DNA of 64,000 nt from Thuidium tamariscinum. Taxonomy: Eukaryota; Streptophyta; Bryopsida; Hypnales; Thuidiaceae. Of this stretch, positions 62,161 to 64,000 are shown piece after piece (positions within the stretch are counted from its first letter, which is position 1; each line of letters opens with the position of its first letter). Below the pieces are notes generated by a model that was not told the origin of the DNA, searched no databases, and saw only the letters and a program-made list of their open reading frames with translations. Position numbers and translations under genes: made by a program. The DNA lies in contig OX344749.2 in NCBI GenBank assembly GCA_947034885.2, positions 3,425,501 through 3,489,500 of the forward strand. Direction: 5' to 3'.

Positions 62161-62399
62161 TCTTTTCTCTCTCTATATATATTTATATATTTATGTATAT
62201 ATATTTATATAAGTGTGAGTGTGTGTGCATATGTCTCTTTTTTATAAATTTTTTATAATAACATGTACTAGGAATAGAAGTAATATAGGACCAAACTTGT
62301 TGTAATTGATTGAAGTTAGGGTTTGTAAGGGTTTTGGGTTCTTTTTTCATTAGCTCATGAATTGCAGCTTGTTTATTCTATCATTTCTCCATAGGTGTC

Positions 62400-62837
62400 A
62401 TGGCAAACATGATAGGTTCCATCTATGGTGATCCTAATCCGATTTGGTTGGCAGTGGGTCATGGTTTTGGACCCATAAATCCTAACCTCCCCAACATGGA
62501 TGTGGATGCCGCATGTTTCATGATGGATGTAAGAGATTTATTGAGTATGTTTGGAGAAATCATTTGGCCGGCTCTACGTAAAGCCCCTTTGAGGGATTTA
62601 AATTTATTTGATGAGTGGTTGCATGTTTTCTCAAACCCCATCATTGTGAAGGTGCCTGCCGGGGTCACATCCGGAGAGAGGCAAGATAAAAAACGCTTGA
62701 TTTGCCAGGAATTGCGGAGGAGTCACCAATTGACATTGACGGTCAATGGCGATGACGTGGTTCTTTCAAAGAACCAAGTAAGTATGCCTCTTCGAGCCAT
62801 GGTAGAGGCCCTCGGTGCTTGTGGATACAAGGAATGA
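62400..62837 (+). CDS. Unrecognised ORF, partly duplicated in inverted form
   Basis: A 145-codon frame starts with MANMIGSIYGDPNPIWLAVG and ends GACGYKE. A CT-rich tract and TCTCCATAG lie directly before it, like a splice acceptor, so upstream exons are possible. Codon use is mixed but better than the local background. The segment from KAPLRDLNLFDEWLHVF to the stop is repeated in reverse orientation at 63250-63533 with few changes, where it reads APLRDLNLFYEWLHVFSD and GVTSGERQDKK. I know no family with this sequence. Its repetitive nature suggests a mobile-element gene or captured host fragment. Confidence 0.4.
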   Translation: MANMIGSIYGDPNPIWLAVGHGFGPINPNLPNMDVDAACFMMDVRDLLSMFGEIIWPALRKAPLRDLNLFDEWLHVFSNPIIVKVPAGVTSGERQDKKRLICQELRRSHQLTLTVNGDDVVLSKNQVSMPLRAMVEALGACGYKE

Positions 62838-63533
62838 CGAGTGGGGTTCTTCGGAATGAAGTGGGCCTATCCAAGGGCTCAATTCAAAATTGATCGTTAA
62901 CATTGAAGGCTATAGGTCCATGAATTTTAGGCGTGCCTAGCTATGTTTTGGTATTCCAGAGATTAGCCTAGCTATATTTTAGGAATCTGGAATACCAAAA
63001 CATAGCTAGGTACGCTAAAATTCATGGACCTGTAGCCTTCAATGTTGAACATGTCATGCACCCTTCCCTGTTTATATACTCGATCAGGGTATGCCTGACT
63101 CTCGCTGAAACTGAAAAGGTCCACCATTGTGGTTGGCAATGTCATACCGATGTCAAATTTGTTCCTTTTGGCTACGGCTAACGTACCGTAGATAGCCGTA
63201 TGGAGTCACACGCAACGATCAATTTTGAATTGAGCCCTTGGATAGGCCCACTTCATTCCGAAGAACCCCACTCGTCATTCCCTGTATCCACAAGCACCGA
63301 GGGCCTCTACCATGGCTTGAAGAGGCATATTTACTTGGTTCTTTGAAAGAACCACGTCATTGCCGTTGACTGTCAATGTCAATTGGTGACTCCTCCGCAA
63401 TTCCTGGCAAATCAAGCATTTTTTTATCTTGCCTCTCTCCGGATGTGACCCCGGCAGGCACCTTCACAATGATGGGGTCTGAGAAAACATGCAACCACTC
63501 ATAAAATAAATTTAAATCCCTCAAAGGGGCTGA
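62583..63533. repeat. Nested long inverted repeat
   Basis: The outer arms (about 62583-62898 and 63216-63533) are inverted copies of the end of the ORF at 62400 and its 3' flank, joined at CAATTTTGAATTG-type words. Within the loop, 62899-63047 is itself a tight inverted repeat: AACATTGAAGGCTATAGGTC pairs with GACCTGTAGCCTTCAATGTT. The other half of the loop (63048-63215) is single-copy here. Any transcript would form a long double-stranded RNA. Confidence 0.85.
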
Positions 63534-63653
63534 GGTTGCAGATGAATTGACCAAGATAGCTATATTGAACCCTGAGACGCCCATCGGTGCCACAAAAATT
63601 CGCTTTGATGATTTCACTTGAACGATACTGGATGGGGGACTGGATTTTTTCAT
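63357..63653 (-). pseudogene. Inverted partial copy of the 62400 ORF
   Basis: The 98-codon minus-strand frame shares APLRDLNLFYEWLHVF to GVTSGERQDKK with the 62400 ORF, then leaves the frame after DKK by a small indel. Its N-terminal 40 residues (including SSIVQVKSSKRIFVAPMGVS) are not in the plus-strand copy, so the duplicate is chimeric or keeps a different upstream exon. Confidence 0.45.
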
Positions 63654-64000
63654 CCAATTTTATTTTTGAGAGTTCCGTTTGAATGTGTTGTTACAGTTCA
63701 TGATGGGAATATCGTCAGAAGAATTTTATTAGAGAGATCACAATATATGCCTCTGTAGTGAATGTTGGCAAATCTTGCTTTTGCCTCAGGTCTGAATTTC
63801 AGCCATACGAATGATCTTTCTTTGAATTTGAGATCAACGAATGATTTGAAGTCATTCCAGTACTGCAATTTTCAGATTATCTTAAGAGACTTCTAAATTT
63901 GGTTTACTTTCTTTTCTGCATAGTCTTTTTTTAACATAGCACGTCCTCTGCATATTCTTCTGCATGTGTTTTGGAACACCATGCGGTACTTGTGCAAATT
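63654..64000. other. Window edge, no gene seen
   Basis: No convincing reading frame on either strand before the sequence ends. Confidence 0.4.

Noticed and set aside
1..64000. CRISPR arrays, operons, ribosome binding sites
   Set aside because: The window is eukaryotic by its introns and gene families; no spaced direct repeats of CRISPR type were seen.
1..64000. tRNA or rRNA genes
   Set aside because: I scanned by eye for the GGTTCGAATCC-type T-arm and rRNA core words and found none with a paired acceptor stem; a covariance search would be needed to exclude them.

Overview
The window reads as nuclear DNA of a land plant. The genes have short GT-AG introns and belong to plant families: an AP2/ERF transcription factor of the DREB A-4 type, an IAR1/KE4-type ZIP metal transporter, a DUF641/GIL1-like protein and the start of a SYP61-type syntaxin. 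Two introns interrupt the AP2 domain and the intergenic DNA is very AT-rich. That fits a bryophyte (a moss is my best guess) or another seedless plant better than a flowering plant, but the lineage is an inference.

Layout. 1-14.4 kb is AT-rich repeat DNA: an element with about 800-bp inverted termini (808-4354), several small inverted-repeat elements (MITEs), and the first members of a family flanked by TTAA. 14.9-25.6 kb is a gene island on the minus strand: the DREB gene (14887-16337, three exons), an unassigned exon-like ORF near 19.4 kb, and the ZIP transporter (20376-25618, eleven exons, 717 aa). 26-46 kb is again repeat DNA: TTAA-flanked elements, four copies of a MITE ending in CATTAGAGGGG, hairpin MITEs and two LINE 3'-end relics. 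46.6-50.2 kb holds the DUF641 gene (plus strand, two exons). 52.3-55.5 kb holds a small CxxC-rich, DnaJ-zinc-finger-like gene (plus strand) and, on the minus strand, two exons of a broken SYP61-like syntaxin. 56-64 kb is repeat DNA, ending in an ORF that is partly duplicated head-to-head as a long inverted repeat.

The genes do not form a pathway or operon; they are independent eukaryotic transcription units. The most unusual feature is the abundance of 0.5-0.95 kb elements that begin and end with TTAA-CCCCTAAA and its complement. This termini and target-site pattern resembles piggyBac, a DNA-transposon superfamily not usually described from land plants. No transposase is visible. All exon joins were made by hand from splice consensus, reading-frame phase and family similarity recalled from memory; no alignment was run.
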